Below, piece after piece: positions 9,858 to 21,386 of a stretch of 64,000 nucleotides of DNA. The notes beneath the pieces were generated by a model. That model had not been told where the DNA came from, did not search any database, and saw nothing but the letters and a program-made list of their open reading frames with translations. The stretch's first letter is position 1. Each line of letters starts with the position of its first letter. The position numbers and the translations under genes are program-made. Location: positions 72,560,607 to 72,624,606 of the forward strand of contig CM056586.1 in NCBI GenBank assembly GCA_029721435.1. Reading direction: 5' to 3'. Origin of the DNA: Gymnothorax reevesii (lineage: Eukaryota > Chordata > Actinopteri > Anguilliformes > Muraenidae).

Positions 9858-12235
9858 CTGTTTACAGAGACCGGCGAAACTCCCCTCGACCAATCGGGAG
9901 AGAGTAAATCCTTACGGCATATCTAGGGTTTGGAGCTCAATGGTGATGAGTCCAAATTGTGTGATTTTGAGACATTTACCTCCTGTTCCACATTTCTATC
10001 AGCTAATTCTTGGAGCAGAATAATTATATGTCCATGCGCCTCAGTTTTAAACAGAATACACATTTTCATTTCATTTCAAAATCTGCTTATATGAATTAAA
10101 CATCGATATTTTGATGAATAAACATTAATAGTATTACAGAATCATCTGTCTTCCACTGCAAACAAACTTAACTTCAATCTGTCACCAGTGTGTTCTGTCA
10201 CATCAAGTGCTAGAATTGTTAGAGTACGGAGGTGACGTCCATTTTTGTCATTTTGGCCCTGATGTCGCAGTACCACACTGATGCAAACTTACATGTTCAG
10301 TAAACTTCTGAACCATGCAGTTAAAGAGTGACTGACATAAAAATGATGTAAATGTTGCACCTGTTTTAATTGAACATTTGCAAACCTAAAAATCAATTTT
10401 TCTCAAAAACTCTAAAATGGACGTATAACTATTGTGCTCCAAACCCTCAATATGATAAAATGTTTTCATTCCCTCTGTCAAAAGGTTTTGAATCCCTGTC
10501 ATCCGATCCTGAACTTCAAAAACCGGAAACTTAGGTGCAGAGATACAGAATTCCAGTGGGAAAGAAGGTTTTCCCTCATTTCCAATTTGTCACGCTGCTG
10601 AGGTTAGTTTTTATCGCCCGTTAAACACACCGCATCATCGCGGAGAGCTCTCTCGTTTTCCTCACCGCGGGAGGCAGCTCTGTGGCTCAGGCAGATTTAA
10701 TGTTATTGCCCAAAAAAAGCTTACAGTCGACCGTTTTGCTGAGTCGTTCCAAAACAGATGCTTAGAGCCAGGAACACTCATCCAAGGGCAACTGAAATGT
10801 GCCCGACAGCAGAATATCATGACACGCGCTCTCATTTTCTAAATTACCTGCTAAACAGGTTTTATTTCTCCCCCATTTGTAGTTTATGTGAATAATATGC
10901 GATGTGCTGCCCTCAGTCTCTTCAGATGCGGAGGGTTACGCTGAGGCACCGTTCTGCTGAGCAGCAGTCAGTGGGATTGTTGCAGAATTAAAAGCATCAT
11001 GGAAATCTCCTACTATTCCAATCACAATATAAATATAAATATAAATTAATCAATATATTAGCCAATATAAATTAATGATAAAAAATATTTATATGAAAAA
11101 TACATGATTCCCGGCAAATGAATGGCTCAATCACAAAGAGAGCTGACAATACAAAGCTTTGCTGACTAACTAACACAATATTCTGGGCTGGTTCAACCTT
11201 CAGAATCAAACACATGACTCAGTTGCCCCTAAAGCCATGTGCCCGAGCCTCGGTAAAATGATCATGCGAAGAGTGTGCCCGTCCCGTGCCCGACGGTAAC
11301 ACTCCTGTGGTGTTGTACGTGGGAGGTTATAACATTGGTGAGTGAGAATGTTGTTTGAGCCGGCCCCGGGGTCGAATGTCTCATCCTCCGGCTGCGGATG
11401 TTCTGTCGCTTATTTCAGTAACATCCAGTCCCTGCATCTTTTCAGCAAAGCTTTGTTCCTCTGCAAAAAAAAAAAAAAATCTTTCTTAAAGCCAATGTGT
11501 AAAGACCGTAGTGCAGACCGTCCTCTACTTGACGTTCATGCAAAACAAGTCTGTCTATTCGATTCATGTAATGTGAATGTGCATTACAAACTGTGATGAA
11601 TCGGAACAGTTGTTAAAGGATGTTGATTTGTAGTAATTGACGGACGTACTTAATCAGCATGAAACCCTCTGACACTCAGTACATCTCGTCTTAAAAACAA
11701 AATTGTTTCCAGAGAGAGGAAAGGAACAATCTTCGCAGTAAGGTTATTTTAACCTTTTTTGAAGAATTAAGTGTCTCCCAGCCTCAATGGTTTTATGAAA
11801 TCTGAGAATGTAATATCCCTATTACAGAAATCAGCTTTTAGAGTAGGAGAGTCTCTTGGAATTGAAATGACTGAGCACAGCGACTGATATAATGAAGCAA
11901 ACAGTCATTGTCCAGCTACCCAGGAGTATGGCCTTTCTCATTGGGCCAGGAGCTGTTCACGCCCTGGTGTGAGTGGGCCTTTATAAAGGAGTGAATGTGA
12001 CAGGTGGACAGTAACCGCTGGCTCTGAATCACACACTCCTTCAGAGCTGCGTGGGGCGTCTTTATTTTTCAAGAAGGCTTTGTGCTGCTTCTCACAGATC
12101 TAGCAGGCTGCTGCCAGACTTCAACTCACCTGTTTTTTTTCTCTCTCTCTGAAGGTCAACCGAGTTTTTGAAGTAGAATATTTGTACCTTTCGCTCAGAT
12201 GTCTGCATGAAATTTGCTGTTACATAAGCCATGTA
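9858..12235. other. no recognisable gene; poly-A run and isolated TATA-like motif
   Basis: No coding exon was recognised. A 15-base A run occurs near 11466-11480. A good TATA-like motif (TTTATAAAGG, 11980-11989) sits in moderately GC-rich sequence, but without a supported exon downstream. Confidence 0.45.
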
Positions 12236-13065
12236 CCTACAAAACCCAAAACCAGTGAGTTGGCACGTTATGTAAATCGTAGATATAAACAGAATACAAT
12301 GATTTGCAAATCCTTTTCAACTTATATTCAATTGAATACACTGTAAAGACAAGATGTTTAATGTTCAAACTGAGAAACTTTATTTTTTGCAAATAATCAT
12401 TAATTTAGAATTTAAAGGCAGCAACACATTGCAAAAAAGTTGGCACAGGGGCCTTTTTACCACTGTGTTACATCGCCTTTCCTTTTAACGACGCTCAGTA
12501 AACGTTTGGGAACTAAGGAGACCAATTTTTGAAGCTTTTCAGGTGGAACTCTTTCCCATTCTTGCTTGATGTACAGCTTAAGGTGTTCAACAGTATGGGG
12601 TCTCCATTGTCGTATTTTACGCTTCATAATGCACTACACATTTTCAATGGGAGACAGGTCGGGACTACAGGCAGGCCAGTCTAGTACCCGTACTACGGAG
12701 CCATGCTGTTGTAACACGTGCAGAATGTGGCTTGGCATTGTCTTGCTGAAATAAGCAGGGGCGTCCATGAAAAAGACGTTGCTTGGATGGCAACATGTTG
12801 TTTGGGGATGTTCCAAATAAGTGTTTGATGAGCATTCCTCAACTCTCTCAGTCTTTTTTGCAACTTGTGCCAGCTTTTTTGAAACATGTTGCAGGCATCA
12901 AATTCCAAATGAGCCAATATTTGAAATAAATTATAAAGTTTACCTGCCCGAACATTAAGTAACTTGTCTTTGCAGTGTATTCAATTGAATATAAGTTGAA
13001 AAGGATTTGCAAATCATTGTATTCTGTTTTTATTCACGATTTACACAACATGTCAACTTTTTTTT
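12236..13065 (-). mobile_element. Tc1-like transposon, internally deleted, long inverted ends
   Basis: The arms at about 12245-12446 and 12865-13060 are inverted copies of each other over roughly 190 bp. Shared blocks include TGATTTGCAAATCCTTTTCA, ATATTCAATTGAATACACTG and AAAGACAAG. Between them is only the C-terminal third of a Tc1 transposase on the minus strand. Length is about 0.83 kb against about 1.6 kb for the intact relative at 40339-41933. Exact outer ends are uncertain. Confidence 0.85.
12457..12796 (-). pseudogene. Tc1 transposase C-terminal fragment
   Basis: Read on the minus strand, the fragment starts at MLPSKQRLFHGRPC and passes FQQDNAKPH, which holds the second catalytic aspartate. 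It then shifts frame into VLDWPACSPDLSPIEN, which holds the third acidic residue of the DDE triad. It ends in a TGG-TAA context at 12457-12462, the usual Tc1 C-terminus. The helix-turn-helix DNA-binding half and the first catalytic aspartate are deleted, and at least one frameshift lies near 12700. It cannot encode an active transposase, though its long inverted ends might once have been mobilised in trans. Confidence 0.85.
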
Positions 13066-13940
13066 ATACTTTTTTGCACAATGATTTAGGGTTTCTCGCC
13101 GTATCTCACAAAAAGATAAGCTTTACTGGATGACAGTGCTGTATGTACAATTTCTGATACATTCATGATACTAAAAGAAAAAATGAGTGCACAGATTTTT
13201 AGCAAAGAGTGTGTGTATATTATAATCCGCCTGCCAGTGATTAGTGATGCATAATGTTTGAAAACATTAAATGTTGAACCCATAAAAACGGTCACAAAAT
13301 CATATACAGTATTAAGTTGGTAATGTATGTCATAATGCTTTCATAAGATATTAAAAGGTCAATATGCTTTTTCCTAAAAATAATGAGTACAGCTATTATA
13401 TCAGACAAATTATCATTTGCCCTGTCTCAGTTTAGACATCCTTCGGTTGAATTCAACTGCATTAAGCCTGTAAATTCATCACAAGAATATATTCTCTCCC
13501 TTAGGTCTAAATGGACCATAAATTCTTACTGGAGTGAAAATTAGCCATACAGTAAATAGACTTTGAAAAATGAAATGTTAGATTTACTGAATAACGCTAA
13601 GTCAACTGGTAACACAAAACAGAGATAACTACATTCCAATTATTGTAAATATTTAAACTAGACAAAAATCTCAGAAACCAATTAGAGGCTACTTAAAACA
13701 ATTGTGTAGAACAAATAAACGGGCCGTTCATGCTCAGTTCCCTCCAATGTGGCTGAGTGAAACAGTTCAGTGAGAAGAATGGGCCGGAATTCCTCCACAA
13801 CAATTTAAAAGACTCACTGCTGTTCTCACAAATGTTTGCAGTTGTTGCCACAAAGGGTGGCAAACTCAGTTTTTAGCTTTGAGGGGCAATGATGGCAGTG
13901 ACTTTGCCTTCCATAAATGAAATGATCACTTAAATGCTGC
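13066..13940. other. no recognisable gene
   Basis: AT-rich unique sequence with short random open frames. Nothing specific was seen. Confidence 0.5.
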
Positions 13941-14062
13941 AGTCTGTGTTCACTCGCGTCGCCTTTGTCGTATATCAAAATGTGTTGGATAATCTGAAAC
14001 ATCCAGTGTGTCAAATGAGCAAAAATAGAAATTTGGAAGGGGGCAAATACTATTTCTGTGAG
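13941..14062 (-). repeat. terminal fragment of a Tc1-like element
   Basis: The segment contains GATAATCTGAAACATCCAG, TGTCAAATGAGCAAAAATAG and GGAAGGGGGCAAATACT. This resembles, inverted, the Tc1-like terminus at 42017-42122 (AAAGTATTTGGCCCC, TTTTTGCATATTTGTCATAC, AGATCATCAAAC). Only the end remains and no transposase is present. Confidence 0.65.
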
Positions 14063-14084
14063 GCATCGTTCAACAACCAGTCGC

Positions 14085-15175
14085 GAGAACCAAGCAGTGC
14101 AGTAAAACTGTATTTTATTAAGGAAGGGGGAGAATCCCCGCAGAGCAGGAGGCAACAGTACAGAGTCCACAATCCAAAAATCAAAATCCAGAGGGCGAAA
14201 TCCCAGTCGTTACCAGGGCAGCAATAGCAGTACTCGTAGTCAGGCAAAAAAGGGTTTGATACACAGATGCAGACAGTGATCCAAAACAGAGCCAAAATTG
14301 CAAAACAGGGACGGTCCAGTCAGAAGTGAATCACAAAGAATACAAGGCGAAAACAAGTGTAGCACAGGCAAACCAAGGGAAACTTTCTGACAAGGAGCTG
14401 GCTTTGAAAAGACTGCTTAAATAGACAAACGGGAAGTCACATGCTACAAAGGGAAACAGGTGAACAGGATCAGACTAGTTTACAAAGGAACATGAGGAAG
14501 TTCCTAATTACCAGAAATTGGTAAAAGCCAAAACGCGGACAGGGATCACAGTGACAGCTTACTGACAAACATGCGGCTCCGGTTAGTGAGTTCTATCATG
14601 CACAGAGTGAGAGGCAGAACAGTGATTAACAAGTCTGCTGAAACACAGCAAAGTAAATTGAGTGAAGGCAAGGGGGCGGAGACTAGAACAAAGAGAGTGC
14701 TGAGAGCTCGTTAGTCAATTAGTAATGTGCAGCTATACAATCCCTAGTGCTTGTTAGTAAGTTAGAACTATAAACAATGTTAGTCTTGGTTAGTAAGTTT
14801 AATTAAAACAACAAACTGTTAGTATTGTTAGTAATATAGAAAAGCAAGGTGAAGGAAGTAAACGAGATTGGAACAAATAATTGAAATCCCAGAAACCATG
14901 AAACCACCTAAAAGTGTGGCACGCAATACTGGGGCAATGAGCGATCACATGTCAAAAGACCAGACAGGGAGAGACAAAGTGCAATGCATGGTATGAGACA
15001 AAACATGGACTGGAATATAACTGCAGGAGTGGCAGAACATACAGAAACAAAACAAGGCATGAAATCCTAACCGCAAATACAGTGCAGGGTCAGACACAGC
15101 AGAATCATAATCAAACATGGCAGTCAGGCAGAATCATAACAAAAACATGGTCAGGCAGATCAGGATCATAACAAT
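14085..15175 (-). repeat. dispersed teleost repeat, probably LTR-element derived
   Basis: This purine-rich, C-poor tract has the compressed composition typical of non-coding parts of fish retroelements (GGAGGCAACAGTACAGAGTC, ACAGACAGGGATCACAGTG and similar). Its right part, 14895-15010, is clearly related to 35195-35300; both contain CAGACAGGG(G)AGACAAAGTG and GCACGC/GCAGC...ACTGGGGC. The tract has no open frame of note. Class and exact borders are inferred. Confidence 0.5.
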
Positions 15176-15190
15176 TTCACAGATCTGTAT

Positions 15191-15298
15191 GTGTTTATGT
15201 GTATGTGTGTGTGTGTGTGTGTGTGTGTCAGTGCGTTTGTGTGAGCCTGTGAATGTGTGTATGTCTGTCTGTGTATGCGTGTGTGTGTGTGTGTGTGT
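15191..15298. repeat. (GT)n microsatellite, interrupted
   Basis: Two GT tracts, about 15205-15228 and 15279-15298, are separated by degenerate TGTG/TCTG units. Apparent open frames across it on both strands are artefacts of the repeat. Confidence 0.9.
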
Positions 15299-16282
15299 AA
15301 AAGAGAGGGAAAGAGTGGGGGAAAGAATGCCCGTAAACTAAAATATTTGCACATTTAGCAGTTCAAAAGTTGTTCTTGCAGATTGTATAATTATAGTTGT
15401 TTTCGCTTTGACTTTTTTGTTCAACATGGGAAAGTTTGCTGCTGAGGAGATACAATCGGAAGAACATTTCTCTTGTCAAACAGTTGTTTAAAACAAACTC
15501 ATATTCTGTATTTTGGGAAAATGTCGGAGTGAGCATTTGTGTACGTGTTTGCATACTGTATTGCAGAGTAAGATCCTGCACTGCAGAAAAATCTCTTCCA
15601 TCTGCACTTCCTGCCACTACACTTCTCTTCTCTTCGCCTTTGTTTGTTAATATTTGTTGAATTCCACGCATATGCACTTGTCCCAAAAAATGTATTAATG
15701 CCCAGTTTATATCATAGTTCTATGTATTATTTTATTCACTCAGTGCAAAATTCATTCTGTCATCTGCATAAAATCATTAAAAAAATTTTTTTAACCTCAT
15801 AACAGTCACCTGCATTTTCTCACATTTGGCCCAGATTGGTACCACATTTCAAATGCTCACTGCTCACACATACAATGGTTCGATAACACAAAACACTGCA
15901 GGTCTGTTGTCACTGTTCTGAGTATTTACATAAAATATACAGCTTAATATTAAATTTTGGGACAAACAACGTGGATATCTTGATTGCAAAGGTTCTTAGC
16001 TTTCGAACAAGACCAAATTGAACGGATAATACATGGTTTGACCGTCACAACACAACTTTGATAATCAGGACTGACTAGTTTCATTGCACTCAAGTATGTG
16101 CTGTCTATGTTGAGAAATTGATTTATTGGATTTCTTATGACCGACGTAGGGCAAAAAAGGTGGGTAGAAATGAAATCCTGAGCGTGTAAGCCTTCAAATG
16201 GTATATCGTTTGCCTGGATTGGTTGTGGATTTAAGTCATAGTTTACAAATGAAGGATTCAAAATTTGTTTGAAAATTTCGTA
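15299..16282. other. no recognisable gene
   Basis: Open frames up to about 107 codons (15363-15686 minus, 15950-16261 minus) show no known domain. Nothing else was seen. Confidence 0.5.
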
Positions 16283-16300
16283 GGGCCCTAATTAGGGCCC
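16283..16300. repeat. 18-bp perfect palindrome
   Basis: GGGCCCTAATTAGGGCCC is its own reverse complement without a spacer. It may be the centre or fused ends of an old inverted-repeat element; nothing nearby confirms this. Confidence 0.85.
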
Positions 16301-18681
16301 AGTGACCGCTAACAGGTTAAGTAAAGATGTCTGGAGAGAAGTTACCTCAACTAAAGGAGATGTAGGGAATAAGTGAGACAAGTTTGCTCAAAATGTTCTG
16401 GGAGTTGTCATGGTATTCAAAAAAATGCCGCCTCCATGAATACTTGGATACAAACATTAGTTTTATTTTTGCTGTCAAACACAGTATTTTGGAGTCGAGT
16501 ATTAAATTATGAATGCAAGCACACAGTGCAGGGAGCGGGGTAGGGCTGGGCAGGTCAGAGGGGAGGTACTCAGGGCTGGTGCCGCGGGGGAGGGGCAGAG
16601 CAGGTTTAGTGGGGGAGGAGTTGGGCCGGACCAGGGGGAGGGGTAAGGCAGGAGCTCAGGACGAGGACCTCCTCATCTTTGATTCGTAGAATATGGCAGC
16701 GGTTTCTACCGAAAACCATGTGAAATGTTGACTGATCAGACAACAAAATACACTACAACTGTGCTTGTGTCTATCTCAGATGAGACAAAACTAAGGGAAG
16801 TCTCAGCTTCATCAGGGTCATCGGAGGTCAGCAGTCACTCCCACCAGTATCTAGACACCATGGGGGGATTTATCATCCAGCTGCTCCGGGTCGATGCCCT
16901 GCAAATACACATCCTCCTCTGGAGTCCAAATACTTTCTATGCCAAGGCTGTGTAACTACATCATGTGAATGATAAACACTTATCTTTACATCATTGAATT
17001 TATCTTTCTTGATTAAATTTTACTTGGAGTTTTAAAGATTGCCTCACCAGGAGTGTTATCGCTGCAACTGTCAATGTGGTCTTTGCTAATGACACATCAA
17101 ACGAGCCAATTTACTCCCATTTCACTTGATAAAGAAAATCCACAAATGACCCCGCAGTTTGTGTGAACAGCAGGACTGTTTATTTCACTGTTTGTAAAAC
17201 TGAGGGCCTCTGTGTTTGACACAGAATAAGGGATAAAATGCAGGAGGATTTTCCTTATGAGGACTCTGAGCTTAGCTCTGATCCATATAATTATGGATAA
17301 TAAAGCTTATGAATATATAATCATTAGTGGGATAGAAGTAGATACTAAACAGAAAGTAAAGCAGAAGTAGAAGCCAAATAATCATTCCCTGACCGTGTTT
17401 TCTGAATGCTTATTTCTTCTGTTGGCAAGCTGACATTCTGTTCATGACGTTTTCCATTCCTTTGTTCAGATTCAAGGATCTAAGCTGGGTCTAAGTTTAA
17501 ACATGCTGTCTTTCCAACTCTTTACTGTGATGTACAGTGTGGCAAAACTTCTGGCTGCTGTGTGGCACAAGATAAAGCAAGCGGATACAGTATGTTCTCA
17601 ACTCAGCAGGCCGCTATATTTCCAGGAGTGCATTTGGCAGTGCTTGCAAATTATTGTAATTACTGAGCCATTCCTCTCTTGGCTTTCAGTACTGTGAAGG
17701 TTCTATAAAAAGCAAAATTGTTGACTGAATGCATTAGGTGGACAACAATAGAAATTCTGCAATGATGTCTGCATCCAACAATTACTGAATAGCCGCCCTG
17801 ATTTCATTAGTAGTTGCTGCCCAAACATTTATATTCCAATGTACTAGTGACATGGACTCCTGCAACCCTAAGCTGGCCCCAGTGCCACGAGGAGGCATTA
17901 CAGGTGCAGTTTTTTACAGGTATCTATAAGAAAATGGCAAAAACAGCAAAAAGGATGACAGACGGCTCTGTGCCCAGCCGTGAGCAGCACTCAGAGACCT
18001 TAACCTAACTGACCTGCACACGCCTATCCACAATGTTTGTTTGAGTACTTTTCTGTTTCCTATATGGAGGTCGCCTTGCGCTTTCGTTAGCGTTCCACAC
18101 GCAAAGTTAGTCGCGGGTTAGTTCCCTAGTTCAATCACAGACATCTCCACACCAGATATACTTCCGAACAATTTCCTATCATGACAAACAAACACGCAAA
18201 ACAAATGTCTTTTGGCAGGCATAGTCAGTGGTCCAGCCAGCTGTGTGTGCTGGCAGAGTGATCGCCTCGGAGCCGCTTTGCACAGGTGACCGCCTGCCTG
18301 GTCAGAACTACACCTGCCGCACTCGCTGCTTTTATTTGAATTTCCTCATGAATGATTGTTATCACTGCAAGGGGACCTATTTTGTGGATCAACTCACCTC
18401 AACAACAAGCAAACGGTTTGATCACTGGGCTAAAATTGTGAAGCACAGATACCATATGAAATGTCTTTACACCAGCTTTGGTGATGCTCCCATTGTTTCA
18501 ATAGATTTGTTGAACGAGCATATTGACATTTTGACTGATGGCTCTTTATCTGAAAAGGCACTTGTCCAACAAAATATTTGAGAATCAAAAGAGCAAGGAA
18601 ATGTCTTAGATGTTCCACCGTATGTATTCTACACAGAGACTGCTGTTGTGCAGTAGCAGCCCTGTATTATAACTCCCATGG
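16301..18681. other. no recognisable gene; one G-rich tract
   Basis: 16527-16660 is strongly G-rich on the + strand, with repeated GGGG-AGGGG type runs. The rest is AT-rich. Open frames such as 18228-18581 lack any recognisable domain and have no supporting splice context. Confidence 0.45.
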
Positions 18682-18704
18682 TAATAATAATAATAATAAT
18701 AATA
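18682..18704. repeat. (TAA)n microsatellite
   Basis: About seven TAA units in a row. Confidence 0.9.
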
Positions 18705-18705
18705 G

Positions 18706-18787
18706 TTGCCACACGACAGGTTTTCAGCAGCTCAGGACAACTACATTTTTAATTCCTTGAAAATGTATTTGGCGCTCAAAGGGTTAA
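18706..18787. mobile_element. terminal part of a TTAA-ending MITE
   Basis: This stretch is about 80% identical to 44709-44788. Both run from TTGCCACA(C/T)GA through ACATTTTTAA and CTTTGAAAATGTATT to GCGCTC, then AAGGGTTAA. Ending two independent copies at the same TTAA suggests the border of a piggyBac-type MITE, whose target is TTAA. Confidence 0.6.
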
Positions 18788-19514
18788 GGCCCGGTCCCGC
18801 TGGCCGATGGACACAAAACGTATGCAAAAAGGACACAGCGGACGAGCAAAATTTCGGGGGTGGCTCCATCCGTTTTCATCTGCTCCAGAAATGGACAAAA
18901 TTGGCGAAAACAGAACGGAAAAGAACGGACGTGGGTAGTATATAGCGGGGATGTTAAGCGCATGTTCATAGGAAGCCTAGCGGATGAAAGCGGATGGAAG
19001 TGGATGACAGCTCCGAAGGGGTTACCGGAGATAACTGCGAAGCGGACGCATAGCGGATGAAGCGCTTTGTCCGTTTGAATACTTTATATACGAGATGCAT
19101 ACGCTTACATCCTTTCTATTTCCGTGCTACTAACGATGTTTAGACGTTCCATGTACCTTATCTCTCCTCCCTCTTTCCGTTTTCAGTTGTGAGTTGCGAG
19201 GATGCCCAGAGGATGCAGAGAGATTACAGCAGACGTTTAACGGATGATAACGGACATAGAATGTTTGTTGCTCGTATATGTCGCGGATTTACATCATACA
19301 CGGCGGAAAGTTCATCTGTTCTAAAAGTTTTGAGCAGCTCAAAACTTTTTGCGCGGATGAAATCACAATGGACGGATGCTTGATGGATAGAGCGTATGAA
19401 ACACATATGCAATGAGTCGGCTACACAACGGATGCATAGCGTTTTCCAACGGATGGCAAGATTTTTTTACGTTTTACATCCCCTTTGCATCCGTAAGTGC
19501 AGTGGGACCGGGCC
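18788..19514. mobile_element. GGATG-rich MITE of about 0.73 kb
   Basis: Terminal inverted repeats are GGCCCGGTCCCGCTG at 18788-18802 and CAGTGGGACCGGGCC at 19500-19514, with one mismatch. TTAA flanks the left end, and the right end is followed by T then TTAA. The interior holds more than ten copies of CGGATG, CGGACG or their complements in both orientations, so it may act as an array of transposase-binding subterminal repeats. No transposase is encoded. TTAA flanks fit piggyBac or Kolobok, but the superfamily is not settled. Confidence 0.75.
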
Positions 19515-19519
19515 TTTAA

Positions 19520-21211
19520 ATAGGCAATTCATGCTCATAAACCTTCCAATGAGGCTAAACTAGAACAATTCTGCAAAGACGAGTGGCCAAAAGTGACCCC
19601 TGTTTTGGATTATGGCCAACTAATTACACTCTAAAGGGTTTCATGATCGCAAGCAGTTCATTGTGTATTAATTGTATTCCTTAATTTTACAAGGTTTCAG
19701 ACCAATTTAAGGTCATTATGCCAACCTTTTAAGTAGCCAGAATGGCGATTAAAAGGAAATAGGCACGTGCCTATTGTCGATACTGCCTTCAGAGGTCTCC
19801 ACACACAGCTGTGATAAACAGGTCACCGTGGAGTCCAATGGACAAGCTTCTTTAGCCTGGCGTGGATGGGCATAACAGAGATGTTAGCTTTGGCCAGTAA
19901 ACATCTGGTGTATGTGTCTGTAGGCAGTAATTGGGACAAAGTCCAAAGTCAGTGCTGTGTGCCCCCCAGCTGAGGATGGATGAGGCTATTTGTCAAATGG
20001 ACACGTGTTTGAGGGTGTCACGTCCTCTAGGGGCACCAAAAAAGAAGCAAACTCATTTCCAATTTCCCAAAGGTTTTGTCTGAGCAGACAAAATATGACA
20101 CTAAACGATGAGTTTTAATTATGGCACTTTCTGAGTAGTTATACACAGTGGTTAAAGAGGAACTGAAACAAAAATGTAAGTAAATATGATATTAATGATG
20201 TACTGCATGTGTTATTTAGGCCGAATATTAACAAGTGCCAAAAGCATTTCTAAAGAGAGAAAACTAACCAAAGTTTGCTGTTTAATTGTATAGTTCTGTT
20301 AGCAATGATGTCACGAAAATGGTATTTGTAACTTGGCAACGACAAAAACTCACAGCGGTTGTAATAAATGCTGTGGTATTCTAATGCTCATCATGCTAAT
20401 GAGCAATGACTGTTTTTAGATTTTCCTCAAACATCTCTGACACAGCTGGCCAGACTCACTTCAAATTTGGTATTAAGCTTCCTTGGGACAACATCTATCA
20501 ATATTGTTCAATTTTTCAAAATTTTTATTTTTGCATTTTTATTTTTGCAATCTTTTTCTCTGAAACTACAGGCTGGATTCACTTCAACCTTGGCATGGAG
20601 CACCTTTGGGACGAGGTCCACCAAGATGTTCATCTTCTCAGTTTTGAAAAAATAGATTTTTTATCTTTCACAAATATTCTTGGATTTATTTTTTCATCAA
20701 AAAACTTTGACATCTCTTTTTATTTTGCTTTATCTTGAATTTATAGATTTTTTTTTTTGTGGCCCCTGGCTTCATACCCTGTGAATTAACAGTTATGCAG
20801 ACCAGAGAATGTCTAGAGTGCTCAGACACAACCCTCACGGACACCGAATTTTACCACTATCACAAAGCCATTTTGAGAATTGGATGCGGTTATAAATTGG
20901 ATTTATTCCAGTTTTACCTTTCTTGCTGTTACCAAGTTAGGATCAAATTTTGTGATCAAATATTTTTGGGATATACAGTATCTTGCTATTAAACCAAGTC
21001 ATTTTTATTATTATTTTTTTTTCCTAGAGTCATTCTTGAGTGTTCTGGCAATGATGAACCCTTAAAGGCACTTCCCTTCAGCTTTCATAATGCCGTAAAA
21101 ATGAAATGAAGCTTAGCGAAAATTCAGTCAGGAAGACTCTCTCGCACAAGTCAACTCCGTTTATTTCCTTTTCATTCACTCGCATGCTCACCCATAAACC
21201 TCTGCAGTCAG
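19520..21211. other. no recognisable gene; diverged internal direct repeat
   Basis: 20452-20520 and 20573-20640 are diverged direct copies (both have TTCACTTCAA..TTGG..CTT.GGGAC.A..TC.A.CAA.AT). They may be part of a decayed tandem array. Poly-T runs are common. No gene was seen. Confidence 0.45.
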
Positions 21212-21386
21212 TGGGTCTCATTCATGAAACGTGAGCAGAACGAATTTGTGTGTAAACTGTTCACAGACGGAAATTTACGTGCATCTCCGCATTACAATTT
21301 TAATTCATATTGCGCTCTGTTATGTACACAATACCCAGATGCCTTTGAAACACATGATATAGCCTAAACACAATAAACGATTAAAA
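21212..21386. mobile_element. deleted copy of the Harbinger-like element found at 59863-61021
   Basis: It starts with the same terminus, TGGGTCTCATTCATGAAAC, and runs through GTGTGTAAACTGTTC.CAGA.GG and TTACGTGCATCTCCGCATT. It then skips an internal block and rejoins at CAATTTTAATTCATATTGCG, ending near CGATTAAAA. One terminus only is kept. Confidence 0.8.

Noticed and set aside
15117..15354. Cys-Val and Thr-His polymer open frames
   Set aside because: Produced by the (GT)n microsatellite.
18228..18581. 117-codon open frame with several cysteines
   Set aside because: Starts at a non-ATG codon and shows no cysteine spacing of a known domain; no splice sites were convincing.
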